Position numbers and translations under genes: made by a program. Below, piece after piece: positions 53,001 to 62,356 of a stretch of DNA of 64,000 nt. Source of the DNA: Undaria pinnatifida (Eukaryota; Sar; Phaeophyceae; Laminariales; Alariaceae); the NCBI GenBank assembly GCA_012845835.1, contig JABAKD010000014.1, forward strand, positions 3,273,710-3,337,709, written 5' to 3'. Below the pieces are notes generated by a model that worked only from the letters and a program-made list of their open reading frames with translations, had not been told where the DNA came from and ran no database searches. The stretch's first letter is position 1; each line of letters opens with the position of its first letter.

Positions 53001-56000
53001 TTATTTGACATTTCTAACCATTTTACCCTAGCGATGAAAGGGCGTCAGGAGGAAGTTCGACCAGTATTTCGTGTTAGGGTTAGGCTTAGGTTTCATTAGC
53101 ATTGCAACCTCGAGAGATACAAGTTTAGTTTTCACGTGTGGTCGCACTGCAAGACCGTAAACATCGACGCAGAGGCATCGCACCTGGAACCAGGTTTGCA
53201 CCAGGTAGGTACGGAGTATGTCATAATATGTAGTACAGTCGTACATATGTACGAAGTAGTGAACAGGTTAACATCAAACGTACCCGGACATAGGAAAGAG
53301 CACGACCTGAAAGGAAAAAGAAAGAAGTTATCAAGAGAACCTAGGATAGACCTCGGGTTATTTTTAACGACATATACTTGCCAACTTCCGTGTCAATTTG
53401 GCAAGTTTATGGCAAGTTTATGGAAATTCAATTTGGATCTGGTCAAGATGGCCGAAAAAACTTGGCACATGTTGTGGATGTTTTTGTTTGTTTAACTCGC
53501 CAACCTCCTACCCGGCACCAAACTCTTGATCGCGCAGACCCTCACGTAGAGTCTCAGTGGCCTTTCTTTGCGACACGTCCGGATTATTATCCAGGATGAA
53601 GTGTGTAAATCGGGGCAAATTTTGATGTATGGGTGTGATACAGTAGTCCGACAATTTTTCGACCAAAAGCAAAAAACGTCGTTTTTCTTCCGGAGAAGTG
53701 TTCTTTCTTTTCATTTTTTTTCGTAGTTTTTTTGCACACTTCCACGTTCCAGCTTCTGGACAAGCCGTGGTCACAGGTGTCGTCCCTTTCCCCCCGGTTC
53801 TTGCCTTCAATTTTTTCGCGCACAAGGTTCAGCAATCCCACTGCTCGTCGATATTTCATCGAGTGTTGCTAACCCACGCTCTCGCGCTTTCCGCAAGTCA
53901 ATTTGTGCACAAAAGAAAAAGTCCCCCAAAAAATTATACGAGTATGCACTCGGGGGGGCTCGAACTCGCGAAACTGACCTATACCAGGCTCGAGGATAAC
54001 CTGATACGCCACCGGGGCGACCGGGTTATGGGTATGGTTGGGGTAGGGATTTGAGTTAGGTTTAGGTCAAGGGCTAGGGTCTAAAGTAGTGTTCTTAAGC
54101 AGTTTTGGATATTTTCCTTGTCGTAATACTGGAAGCACGCGTGGGCCAAACCAAACGCTTTTCGACTTACATACTTTACCCTAGATAATGACCCAGAGCT
54201 AGGGTAATGGCGGCTCTAGGCAGGGTCCCGAACTAAAGGTCTTCTTCCTGTCTCTTCTCAACTCTCAACCCTTCCCTGCCTCCTGTCTCGCCACTTCATT
54301 TTTCATTCCATCAACCGACTCTGGGTGTACTGTCTGGCTGTACTGACGTCGTTGGGTGAAAAGGTTCACTGTGAAGACATCACACACTGACCCCGCGCCA
54401 GCTTCCTGGCCATCTTCCCCACCCCCCTCTTTCCCATCCTGCCAACGATTCAGTACTTCTCCATAAACTCCAGATTTGCTTGACGGGACCTCGGGGCAGT
54501 CAACTGCAGCACTACATTGCATGCCACACGCTTTTATTTGGGTTTTAGTGTTCGAGGATGGCAGGCGCTGTCGGACCAACCTAGCCAATAAACCTCAACT
54601 CCATATTGATTGGCCAACCTTGATCCCGCCGCACACCCCGACCCCAACCCCTGTAATATTTGGCCCAGGTTAGAGATTAGTCTTGTGGTTGTGTCGGGAC
54701 CTGATCCTACGGGGAGACCGTGAGCGCGTAAGCGGGAGCCGTAGTTAGTTGTGTGGCTTGCAACTTTTGCGGCAGTTCTAGGGTTGCAAGTAGCTGCCTG
54801 CCCCCAGTGAATCAAGGTAGCTCTGCTGTTGTATTTATACGAAATTCTAACTATTAGTTCGATGTGAAGATAGAGGGGAAAACACCAGTACGAAGCAGGG
54901 AATCACCGTTATTTTTCGACGTGCATAAGTAGTGAGATTGGGCTGTATGGACCTATGGGCCGGCTACTGCTACTATGCAGGGAGTGCCGCTGGCTCTGTG
55001 CTGGTCACTTACACGAGGATTGCGTGGTTACATCTCTGGTATTTGTTGCTTGCTGTCCGCCGGATACCTTCTGACAAGAAGGGGGAGCGGGCACATCTCA
55101 TTCAGGCAGGCGATATCGCGTGCCTGCCAGGAATTGGCGATACGTTTAGTGTTGATCATTACGTCGCGACGGGGGACGGGGGATGTGTATGTCTCTCGTG
55201 CCTTCGTATAGGCATTATTTTTTCTCATCGCCATGCTGACTGGTAGCCCGCAGGCTCGTGGGGAAAATCCTCCTTATTATCGCATGATCCTCTCGTATAA
55301 CAACAGCAGCAGTAGTAGTAGTCCCTCTTCTATAGCGATTCCCCATCTGTGCCCAACGATTTCACAGGCACTACTACAGTGAGTGGGCAACCGGCACTGT
55401 CAATACTACTCAACCGGCACTTTAGAGAAACCACTTTTTGTTGCGTCATGCTATCCATCCTGACACATACCTCACTTATTTCAGCATTCCTTCGGACACT
55501 ACTTTTTTTTTTTTTTTTTTTTCGCTTGCTTGTTTTTCATGTGTTCGTCGTATCCCCCGGTATGTTGTCGCCCCGTTTGCTTTCCTCCGTAAATTTGCGA
55601 TTATTTTTTTCTTCCCCGGATTCACGAGCAGGCTGTGTGCCCCGGTAAGTTTGGAAAGTAATGAGTTGTGTCTCGTCTCTCCTGTCCCTCCTGTCAGTAA
55701 ATCGGCCATTCGCTACGTATGATGGTACATTTTACCCTCCGGCCTGGCTTACACATTATTCGCGGTTATAGATGTGTGTGTTGTTGTCTGCACATTAAAC
55801 CGTTCTCAGATATTTTTACCCAACGACATCAGTACACCCGGAGTCCGTGCTGATTCATCCTAGAGATATAAATTATGTGATCACAGACTGTGAAACAGAG
55901 TAAACCAAACAGCAGACGCAGTTCATGAAGTAAAGCAAGGGAAGTGCTAGCGTACCGGGTACGAGAACACAACAAAACAAACCAGTCAATAAAAGAAAGG

Positions 56001-57125
56001 GAGAGAAAAAAGGGAGAAAAGGGAGAAAAAAAAGGAAAAAGAGAAAAGGAAAAAAAACAACACAAGATAAACGACAGGTGTTCTGAAGAATGTGATGCGA
56101 GAAGATGGGAAAGTTAATGGAAAGGAAACGGCTGCAATTGCCAGAGGAACAGATACCTGTTGCACGGACAAAACAACACACTGCGGTGAAACAGCGTAAG
56201 CCAAAACCAAAACAGTCGCAATTCATCAAGGTATACTTGTGAAGCAAGTGAAATGCTAGCGTACGGGGTACGAGAGCGCAACCAAACAAGCCAGACCATA
56301 ACAAAAGAGGGAGAAAAGGGGAAAAAGGAGGAAAAAAAAGAAAAAAAAAGAAAGAGAAGATGTGTGATACAAATTAGTACCTGGTGGCACCGCTTGTTGC
56401 TGTATGTGCTCTCTCTGCAAACTGACAGCTGACTGCTGTCGTGTCATACGGCTCCTCCTACCGTTTGCTGCGTGCGTTTTCGCTTCCTTGTATACACTAT
56501 CGCTCCCCTCGTAAGAAAGAGCCCCGCGAGAAACTCCACCTGACATTTTCGGGCAAATAAGTCGTGAGAGTTTGCCAAAATTTAGTGTGGGGCATAAGCC
56601 GTTCTTAAATAAGAACGTAGCCTCGGCCAGTATCACGGTTTCTTGTCCGAGAGCCGATATCGCAACATATTTTCCCTTGAGTGTGTTTTGGATATCAGCA
56701 GCCACACTATATCCCGGTGTTTATGTAGGCTGTGATTGCTACTGTTGTTCCCCTCCCCGCAAATTGGCAACTAACCGCTGTCCTATTATATCATTCGGCC
56801 GCCACTGTTTGCTGCGTGCGCTTTCGCTTGCTTGTGTCATACGTTTTCTTGGGTGTGTTTTAGATATCGGCAGCCACACGATATCCTGGTATATAGGTTG
56901 TGATATATCTGGTATCAATTGATACTGTGTGTTACTGCTGAGTTCCTCGCCGCAAACTGACAACTGACAGTGTTACGGCTACCCCCCCTGTTTTCGTGCT
57001 CTGTGCGTTTTCGCTTGTGTAATGCGAATGCTCGCGTGGGTTTTAGACATCGGCAGCCACACCGTGCTGCTGCTCCTCGAAGCTGGCTACAACGTCGTCG
57101 TCGCTGACAACCTCGTCAATTCCAG
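47083..57125 (+). CDS. GALE: UDP-glucose 4-epimerase, exons 1 and 2 (gene continues past the window)
   Basis: It interconverts UDP-glucose and UDP-galactose with bound NAD (Leloir pathway); some members also act on UDP-GlcNAc/UDP-GalNAc. Exon 1 is 47083-47137 (18 codons plus one base) and ends GGAT|GTGAGT. Exon 2 is 57047-57125 after TTTTAG and ends TCCAG|GTATGA. Joined in phase 1 they encode a short N-terminus, then TILVAGGAGYIGSHT, the glycine-rich NAD loop GxxGxxG of the short-chain dehydrogenase superfamily. LLLLEAGYNVVVADNLVNS follows, with the Asp at the end of strand 2 that binds the NAD ribose. The frame and motif are restored exactly across the junction, which is strong evidence for the splice. 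The ATG has a CAGCAGCAA leader. Intron 1 is 9909 bp; intron 2 exceeds 6.8 kb. No third exon was found before 64000. It could be a decayed gene, but the two exons are intact. Confidence 0.85.
47518..47828 (+). mobile_element. SINE S2, tRNA-derived, with target duplication
   Basis: The head has A-box TGGCGTATCAGG and B-box GAGTTCGAGCCCCGC at normal tRNA spacing, so it can carry a polymerase III promoter. The body has ACTCGTATAAATTCGTTGGG, GTGAGATTGCTGAACCCTAT and CACCTGTGACCACGG. It ends in about 18 A. GTATCA flanks it at 47512-47517 and 47829-47834. It inserted in the GALE intron. Confidence 0.8.
48270..48540 (+). repeat. Family H-like and family E fragments
   Basis: 48330-48420 contains ATGGACACTGGGTGTGCTGG + ATGTCGATGGG, as in the family H ends at 59290 and 62510. 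48477-48540 is GACGTCAGCCGTGAGTTTGA with GTTGCAAGCTGCG, as at 35143. Confidence 0.5.
48541..49980. other. Intronic stretch without a supported gene
   Basis: Plus-strand frames at 49254-49712 and minus frames at 48565-49023 have no domain. 48790-48880 is a GGGGAAGGGGAGGAAGG-type tandem pair. 49550-49690 shares CCGTGCACAAAATGAGTACG with family G. 49838-49900 weakly resembles the TTAA element. Confidence 0.35.
49981..50200 (-). CDS. Protein-like open frame, unknown
   Basis: The minus-strand frame (HDIAAGSLASSKKGAVDTVA, then FSPAFRLPSFYSAMTLSNAD) is low in rare residues and regular, of the kind seen in disordered algal proteins. The frame upstream of the ATG is also open for about 12 codons. It is antisense within the GALE intron. 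No known motif; likely a relic or chance. 50250-51090 shows nothing else. Confidence 0.2.
51096..51305 (-). CDS. Small open frame with a signal-peptide-like start
   Basis: A 69-codon frame on the minus strand: a basic start (MARKWHPVAR), then a hydrophobic run AIVSAVLVLCVAFTLSAIS, then a polar tail with two Cys. This would fit a short secreted or single-pass protein. It lies inside the GALE intron and nothing else supports expression. Confidence 0.2.
   Translation of the reverse strand: MARKWHPVARAIVSAVLVLCVAFTLSAISTQHQHTQFSVLSVPILSKMKSSRHTSLPTRTCSLGENPCR
51420..51770 (-). mobile_element. SINE S5, same body as S2 but a different tRNA head
   Basis: On the minus strand the head has A-box TGGTGTAGTAGG and a perfect B-box GGTTCGAATCC, unlike the S2/S4 head. 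The following ACTCGTAT, body words and CACCTGCGACCACGTG match S1 to S4. Confidence 0.65.
51860..52095 (+). repeat. Family E dispersed repeat, copy 5
   Basis: CACTTGAGCTGTGTGTGAG, GATTTGATCAAAACGCAGCT, TTTGCAAGAGCGTATGATAC, GTGTATACTCTCGTGAAGGA, then GAGGGGGACAAAAACC. A related short piece lies at 52370-52440. 52100-52760 has no supported gene. Confidence 0.55.
52765..52910 (+). repeat. SINE S6-type tail fragment
   Basis: GATGCGAGTCGACGAGG, CGACGAAAAATGAAGGCGCG, CCAGATCTGAGTTACTACTG follow the S6 tail order without a tRNA-like head. Confidence 0.5.
53712..54022 (-). mobile_element. SINE S3
   Basis: Minus orientation: head GGTCGCCCCGGTGGCGTATC, B-box GAGTTCGAGCCCCCC, the same body as S2, then a broken A-run (read as TTTTTTTCGTAGTTTTTTT on plus). 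52920-53700 shows short frames only. Confidence 0.75.
54265..54588 (-). CDS. Hypothetical open frame, unknown
   Basis: 107 codons on the minus strand with ordinary composition (EVLNRWQDGKEGGGEDGQEA, DVFTVNLFTQRRQYSQT). No domain recognised. It lies within the GALE intron. A relic or chance frame is as likely as a gene. 54590-55790 has a T-run of 20 at 55504 and nothing else supported. Confidence 0.2.
   Translation of the reverse strand: MARLVRQRLPSSNTKTQIKACGMQCSAAVDCPEVPSSKSGVYGEVLNRWQDGKEGGGEDGQEAGAGSVCDVFTVNLFTQRRQYSQTVHPESVDGMKNEVARQEAGKG
55795..56345 (+). repeat. Family H, two head-to-tail partial copies
   Basis: CAACGACATCAGTACACCCG, GTCCGTGCTGATTCATCC, TGTGATCACAGACTGTGAAA, GTGCTAGCGTACCGGGTACG, ACGACAGGTGTTCTGAAGAA. 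A second copy resumes at about 56185 (GGTGAAACAGCGTAAGCC, AATGCTAGCGTACGGGGTAC). Confidence 0.6.
56400..57046 (+). repeat. Tandemly duplicated intron 3' end of GALE with decoy acceptors
   Basis: A block containing GCAAACTGACA-CTGAC, TTTGCTGCGTGCG and TTTTCGCTTG occurs three times (from about 56415, 56755, 56950). The later part, TGTGTTTTAGATATCGGCAG + CCACAC, also occurs three times. At 56692 it has TTTTGG (acceptor lost), at 56864 TTTTAG (acceptor kept) and at 57047 the true exon 2. Use of the 56864 site would keep YIGSHT and then reach a stop at 56920-56922. Confidence 0.8.
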
Positions 57126-57409
57126 GTATGAACCAACAGTATATCAACCTTTTCCGCAGCTGCTTTTTTTTTTTTTTGGCTTGTTATCATCCTTTTTTAC
57201 TTTCCGTCTTCTGCACAAGCCGTGGTCGAAGGCGCCGCCCCTTCTCTACCTTGGTGCAGGCCTTTTTTTTTGTCACGTAGAAATGTTTGTTTTCGTTGAG
57301 TCCAATGGGGGGAGCGCGAAAGCGACAGCGGTAATGACACTTGCCGTCGTCCTTCCTTTCTTTCTTTTCTTTCGTTTCTTCTTGCCTGCTCCTTTATTTC
57401 CCTCCCCAC

Positions 57410-57775
57410 ACTGTCAGGCCTTATGCCGGTATCTTCTTCCTCTTCTCTGTGTTGTTTTTGCCCGCGCAACAGGTATCTATCTGTTCCTCTTTGGCACGTA
57501 TGTTGTTCTTCTCGCATGACATTATTCAGAACTTCTGTCGTTTGTTTTGTTTTGTGTCCTTTTGTCTTGTCTTTTTTGGCCTGGCTTGTTTTGTTGTGTT
57601 CTCGTACCCCGTACGCTAGCACTTCACTTGCTTTACCTTGATAAATTGCGACTGCTGTTTTGGTTTTGGTTTACTCTGTTTCACAGCAGTGACCACATAA
57701 TTTGTATCTCTACGACGAAGATCAGCACGGACACTGCGTGTACTGATGATGTCGTTGGGTAGAAAGAACGGCCTA
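57410..57775 (-). repeat. Family H, inverted copy
   Basis: Reverse complement of the block at 55795-56160: CAGAACTTCTGTCGTTTG, GTACCCCGTACGCTAGCACT, GTTTACTCTGTTTCACAGC, GATGATGTCGTTGGGTAGAA. Confidence 0.6.
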
Positions 57776-57884
57776 ATAATGGGAAGACAACACACACTCA
57801 CACAGAGAGAGAGGGCTCAGCAGCATCACGCCACGTCGATTTTGCATCAAATTTTGTATGTCTGTGTGGCGTTGACTGATTACC

Positions 57885-58115
57885 CGGGTTTTTCATGGGT
57901 CAAGTTGGGTTGTCAGGAGGTGTCCAAAATCTCGCGGGTGGAATCGGGTGGGATCAACTGGTATTTCAAATCTCGCAGGTCGGGTCGAGTCGGGTTAGAA
58001 GTTTTTTCATCTTACGGGTCGGGTCGGGTCGGGTCGGGTCGGGTCGGGTCGGGTCGGGTCACCCTGAAATGACCCGATCCGCGGGAAGAAGTGACACGAC
58101 CCGTGAAAAAACCCC
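57885..58115. mobile_element. GGGTC foldback element, copy 2, 231 bp
   Basis: Left end CGGGTTTTTCATGGGTC, right end GACCCGTGAAAAAACCCC. Between them is a run of eight or nine CGGGT units (58015-58057). Same ends and build as 1747-1940. It is not a telomere-type array because it has defined inverted ends. Confidence 0.65.
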
Positions 58116-58458
58116 GCTACTTGCTAATTACGACCTTTCGGGGGCTCGAGGTCGGCAAGGTAGGGGCAATCCTGCCATAATAACCTTTCTATTATACCAG
58201 GTATAATATCAGTAATGAAACGTGCACATGTGAAAAAAGTTAGACGTTTCACTGGTGAGCTTGCGCGAGTCCCACACACACTACCCGGAAGGACGACGTC
58301 CAGGGTGGCTATCTCCACCGCACATTGATCCCCAGGGATTAAGTCGGGTCGGCACACTCACACATCCGTATACAACGGCAGCTTGCGCTGCTGGAGTAGT
58401 AACGGTGACCGCCGGTAGGGAGAGCTCGCGCTGTCGCTACCACGAGAATTGACGGATG

Positions 58459-58817
58459 TACCAGGTATCGCTGGATTGCGAATGCAATTGAGTTGAATTG
58501 GCACACGACGTGTATGAAATTACGTGGAAGTGTGGGGAGTTCAAGCTTTATTTTTCAGCCCCCGTCCGCCGTTACCACGAGAACTGAGGCTACGCCAGCT
58601 AGCGCTGGATTGCGAATACAATCGAGTTAAAATGACACACACTACATGACATGTATGAAAATGCGTGGAAGTGTGGCTAGCTCACGACTTATTTTTCCCC
58701 CGTCCGCCTGATGATGAAAATAAAAATAAAAAGCATGTATGAAAATGCGTGGAAGTGTGGCTAGCTCACGCCTTATTTTTCCCCCATCCGCCTGTGGATG
58801 AAAATAAAAATAAAAAG
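58459..58817 (+). mobile_element. M micro-retroposon copies M4, M5 and a 3' half-copy in tandem
   Basis: M4 is 58459-58573, M5 58587-58733, and a repeat of the M5 3' half is 58734-58817. Both full copies have the 5' stem GATTG..CAAT(C/T), where M1 has GCTGC..GCAGC. Both keep the GTATGAAA loop, GTGGAAGTGTGG and CCGTCCGCC. The half-copy keeps the 3' hairpin CATCC-GCCTGT-GGATG and ends AAAATAAAAATAAAAAG. Confidence 0.65.
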
Positions 58818-59129
58818 CAGCAGTTACACGTGTCTTCTTGATACCCGCGATTACAGCTGGAGTGAATTTGATGGCATTTGGGGACAGCAGTTACAGATAT
58901 CCTGCTGCGCGACAAGTGCTTGTACTGTGATGCCATGAGCAACGTTTTTGCGCTCTGTTTGGCGTCGGTTAATGAAACAGCAGCAGTGCGAGATGAACTA
59001 ATAATTGCAACCCATCCGGTTATTTTGCCTGGCAACATCTGCTGTACCACAGCAAACAACAGATCTTTGTTTTATTTGTCTTCTTATTATTATTTTGTTT
59101 TTGTTATTGTTTTTGTTTTTTTCGTATTC

Positions 59130-59370
59130 TCTCTTCCAATGTATTTCTGTTGCTGACGTATGTATGTTGTGCCTGTCGTACCCAGTACTAGGGCATGACA
59201 TTGCGTTGTCGAATGCATTACGATGCATTATCTCTGTGTCGTAGCTTGTGACCACAGAGCTGATCTTTCTAGGGTGAAGAATCAGTACGGACACTGGGTG
59301 TGCTGGATGTCGACGAGTAGAAGAACGGTTTAATGTGAAGAACACACACACACACACACACACACAGAAA
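59130..59370 (+). repeat. Family H, AC-ended copy, nearly identical to 62357-62580
   Basis: CTCTTCCAATGTATTTCTGT to an (AC)n run. I find a single base difference over about 215 bp from the copy at 62357 (GTAGCTTG versus GTGGCTTG). It contains GTACGGACACTGGGTGTGCT + GGATGTCGACGAG. Confidence 0.8.
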
Positions 59371-59564
59371 GGCGTAAGTTTCATTTCCCTGTTTCCTCCC
59401 ACACCCATCCGACTCGATCAGGTAACAGCGGTAACGCATCATTGCTGTTTTTGTTGATGTCACATTTGTAGTAGCTGAAAATACTCAGTACATTGTTTGG
59501 TATACTCTGTCCCACAAGAACCTGTAACCACAGTAGTAGTAGTCTTTGTATTTCTCCAGCTAGG

Positions 59565-59640
59565 ATGAATCAGCACGAACACTGGGTGTACTGATGATGT
59601 CGTTGGGTAGAAATGACGGTTTAATGTGAAGGCAACATAC
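59565..59640 (+). repeat. Family H end fragment
   Basis: AATCAGCACGAACACTGGGT, GTACTGATGATGTCGTTGGG, GGTTTAATGTGAAGGCAAC. Confidence 0.6.
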
Positions 59641-59740
59641 ACGTATACAAACCCTTAGAGCTAAACTGGGGTGCAGTCCTGTATAATATGGGTTATGGCA
59701 CTAAGAAGAAGGAAAAAAAAAAAAAATGTCATACCAGCGT

Positions 59741-60060
59741 TCGCCCCGCCTGGTGGTCCAGTGGATGCCCCCGAGTAGTACTAGCGTTGGTCCTTGAGTT
59801 CGATTCCCACCGTGGTTGAGATTTTTACTTTCTTTGAAAAAATGCGAAATAGGGATCAACTGAGAGCGCCTAACAGCGTGGGTAGGTGCAATTCGACGCG
59901 AGTCAACGAAGGTAGGAAAATACTGAATTCTTCTCGCGATAAAAATGAAGGCACGTACCGTAGTGGGGAGAGGGGAGAAGGGCCTGCTCTATGTGACCCC
60001 GGATCTGAGTTACTACTAGATAGAGGGAGCACACACACAAAAAAAAGGCGTCGCCAGTGG
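59741..60060 (+). mobile_element. SINE S6, third tRNA head with a different tail
   Basis: Head with A-box TGGTCCAGTGG and B-box GAGTTCGATTCCCACC. The tail has GCAATTCGACGCGAGTCAAC, CTCGCGATAAAAATGAAGG, CCCCGGATCTGAGTTACTAC, seen without the head at 2465 and 52765. Confidence 0.6.
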
Positions 60061-60151
60061 TAGCAGGTGAATATCGTCCCTTCCCTCCGAAACAAAAAAG
60101 ACTTGAGTCAGTGATACTGGTTTGAACCCTCCCCAGTGCGTATATTCTCGT

Positions 60152-60240
60152 GCAACCCCTTTAGAGCCCCGAAATCCCTTCCTATACTGACTTCAAATAT
60201 ATTTGTCCCTAAAAAGGGGTTCCAGTTGCAAAGGCGTTAA
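60152..60240 (+). mobile_element. TTAA-type short element, 89 bp
   Basis: GCAA + CCCCTTTAGAGCCCCG on the left, CAGTTGCAAAGGCG + TTAA on the right. Core TATACTGACTTCAAATATAT and TTGTCCCTAAAAAGGGGTTC. Confidence 0.7.
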
Positions 60241-60369
60241 GGTATTTTTTCTTGCGTAAAAAAATGACTAGCGGAAACTGCGAGAGAGCGTGAATTTGCG
60301 AAAATAATCGATGAAGAGCGACGAACATGAAAAGGCTGACAGGTGGGATGCTGCACCCTTAGTGTGTGT

Positions 60370-60860
60370 CGTCTTCACATTAAACCGTTCTTTCTACCCA
60401 ATGACATCATCAGTCATCAGTACACGCAGAGTCCGTGCTGATTCATCCTAGAGAGATACAAATTCTGTGGTCACAGACTCTGCGAAACAGAGTAAACCAA
60501 ACAGTCGCAATTTATCAGGGTAAAGCAAGTGAAGTGCTACGTAGTGTACCGGGTAGGAGAACACAACAACACATACAAGCCAGCCCATGATAAAGAGAAG
60601 AGAAAAAAAGGAAAAAGAAAAGAAAAAAAGGAAAAAGGAAAACAACGCAAAACAAAACAAACGACAGGTGTTCTGAAGAAATGTGATGCAAGAAGATCGG
60701 AAAGGAACGGGAAGGCTGCAATTGCCCCGAGGAACCCCATACGTGCTGAAGAGGTACAGACTGTTGCACGGACTAAACAACACGAAGATGCGTGCTTGCT
60801 GTGGCACGGACAAAACGAAGAAGATAACTGCTGTTGCACGGACAAAAACAACACGATCCT
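60370..60860 (+). repeat. Family H copy
   Basis: ATTAAACCGTTCTTTCTACC, GTCCGTGCTGATTCATCCTA, GAAGTGCTACGTAGTGTACC, ACGACAGGTGTTCTGAAGAA, then several repeats of TGTTGCACGGACAAA. Confidence 0.6.
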
Positions 60861-61128
60861 AGAAGAGCAAGAAGATACCGGCATAAGGGCGGTGGGGAGG
60901 GAACAAGGGAGCAAACAAAAAGAAGAAAAAGAAAAGAAACAAAGAAAGGACCACAGCAAGTCATTACTTTCGCACTCCCCATTGAACTCGACAAAAATAA
61001 ACAAAGCAGGAACTACCACTCGCTGTAGAGGGTTCAGGGCTATAGGAGCACACGCTCCAGTCAATTAGTCGAACTGGTACCTTGCCACACGATCTGCCAC
61101 TTCGTTTCTGCATTCATTCATGTACATA

Positions 61129-61420
61129 GACCGGTCGCCCCGGTGGCGTATCAGGTTATCCTCGAGCCTGGTATAGGTCAGTTTCGTGAGTTCGAGCCCC
61201 GCCGAGTGCATACTCGTATAAATTCGTTGGGACTTTTTCTTGTGGACAAATTGACTTGCGGAAAGCGCGAGAGCGTGAGTTAGCAACATTCGATGAACAA
61301 TCGACGAGCAGTGGGATTGCTGAACCCTATGCGCGACAAAAATTGAAGGCAAGAACCGGGGAGGAGAAGGGATGACACCTGTGACCACGGCTTGTCCAGA
61401 AGCTGGAAAGTGAAAGTGTG

Positions 61421-61452
<32 letters not shown>
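61129..61452 (+). mobile_element. SINE S4, full length with long A-tail
   Basis: Head GACCGGTCGCCCCGGTGGCG with A- and B-boxes as S2, then the same body, then 30 A residues. Very similar to S2, so both inserted recently. Frames crossing the head are not genes. Confidence 0.8.
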
Positions 61453-61454
<2 letters not shown>

Positions 61455-61464
61455 AGCTTTTTTA

Positions 61465-61640
61465 TCAGTATGGCTGCTCCCCTCCCGGTTCCCCTTGGTT
61501 GCTGCTCTTGGCTTCCTCTGCTGTGAGGCGTTTCCAGCTCTTCTCCGCCTCGCCCCTGTGCCACCTCGTCATGCAGCGGTCCGCCGCGTCGACGATACCC
61601 CGGTGCCACTTCCCACCCTTCTTGTCGGCCCTCGGCCATA
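61465..61640 (-). pseudogene. Coding fragment of unknown origin next to SINE S4
   Basis: The minus strand reads RADKKGGKWHRGIVDAADRC, then MTRWHRGEAEKSWKRLTAEE and a stop after GGEQPY: charged, helical, GC-rich, unlike its neighbours. It lies between the S4 A-tail and another piece of SINE body (61643-61697), so it may have been carried in with a retroposition event. Not recognised. Confidence 0.35.
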
Positions 61641-61889
61641 GCACTATGCGCGATAAAAATGAAGGCACATGCACCGACACCACCTGTGACCACGGCACTA
61701 GATCCGCTGATTTCTGGCCTGGTTTATTTCTGAACCCAGAAATAACGTTGATTTCTGGTCACATAGTGGATGGTTTTTATTTTTGGCTACGGAGATCCCT
61801 GGTCAAGAGGGAAGTAATCGCTCAAAATATTTCCCGTAACAGTTGGTCTAACGGCAATCTGATGAGTAAGTGCGGCAATATAAGAAATC

Positions 61890-62050
61890 CGGGAGGCGTT
61901 ATGTTGAGGTTGTTGTAGAACGCACCCTGTGGCAAATAAGAAACTCAGCCTGGATCAGTATTCCTGTTTTTCCGGGAGGCGTTATGCGGAGGTTGTTGTA
62001 GAACGCACCCTGTATCAAATATGAAACTTCGCCTGGATCAGTATTCCTGT
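61890..62050 (+). repeat. 76 bp direct repeat, two copies
   Basis: GGGAGGCGTTATG..GAGGTTGTTGTAGAACGCACC + CTGT, then AAACT..GCCTGGATCAGTATTC occurs at 61890 and again at 61974. Confidence 0.75.
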
Positions 62051-62356
62051 TCCTTATTAGGTGTCCTGTACTGCTTGTAACTTGTATATAATGCAAGACT
62101 CGGGCTTTTTTTTTGTTGGCTGTCGTGTACGTACTGTTATTTTTTTATTTTGTTTTGCTCATGCTGTTCCTCTTTGTGGGGAGGAAAATGTAATTCAGCA
62201 GAGTATTGTACCGGTATGTTGGCACCAAAACTTTCGTTGTTGGCGACGATCGACGATTGATGCACTTCCATTTTTATCTTTGTTTTTATTTGTTTTCTTA
62301 TTTTGTTTTTGTTTTTTGTTTTTTGTTTTTGTTTTTGTTTATTTCGTATTTCTCTC

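Larger units (their letters stand above)
47138..57046 (+). other. GALE intron 1, 9.9 kb, repeat-filled
   Basis: Begins GTGAGTAC and ends GGGTTTTAG. Contents in order: SINE S2, a family H-like part (48270-48470), family E fragment (48477), several unknown small frames, SINE S5, family E copy (51860), SINE S3, two family H copies, and the duplicated acceptor region (56400-57046). Confidence 0.75.

Noticed and set aside
55979-56350. Phe-rich membrane protein on the minus strand
   Set aside because: It is the complement of purine-rich runs (AAAAAGGAAAAAG) inside family H.
58015-58057. Telomere-like GGGTC repeat
   Set aside because: It is internal to an element with inverted ends and too short for an interstitial telomere.
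58705-58725. CTGATGATGAAA as a hammerhead ribozyme core
   Set aside because: The stems required on either side are absent, and other M copies lack the CTGATGA motif.
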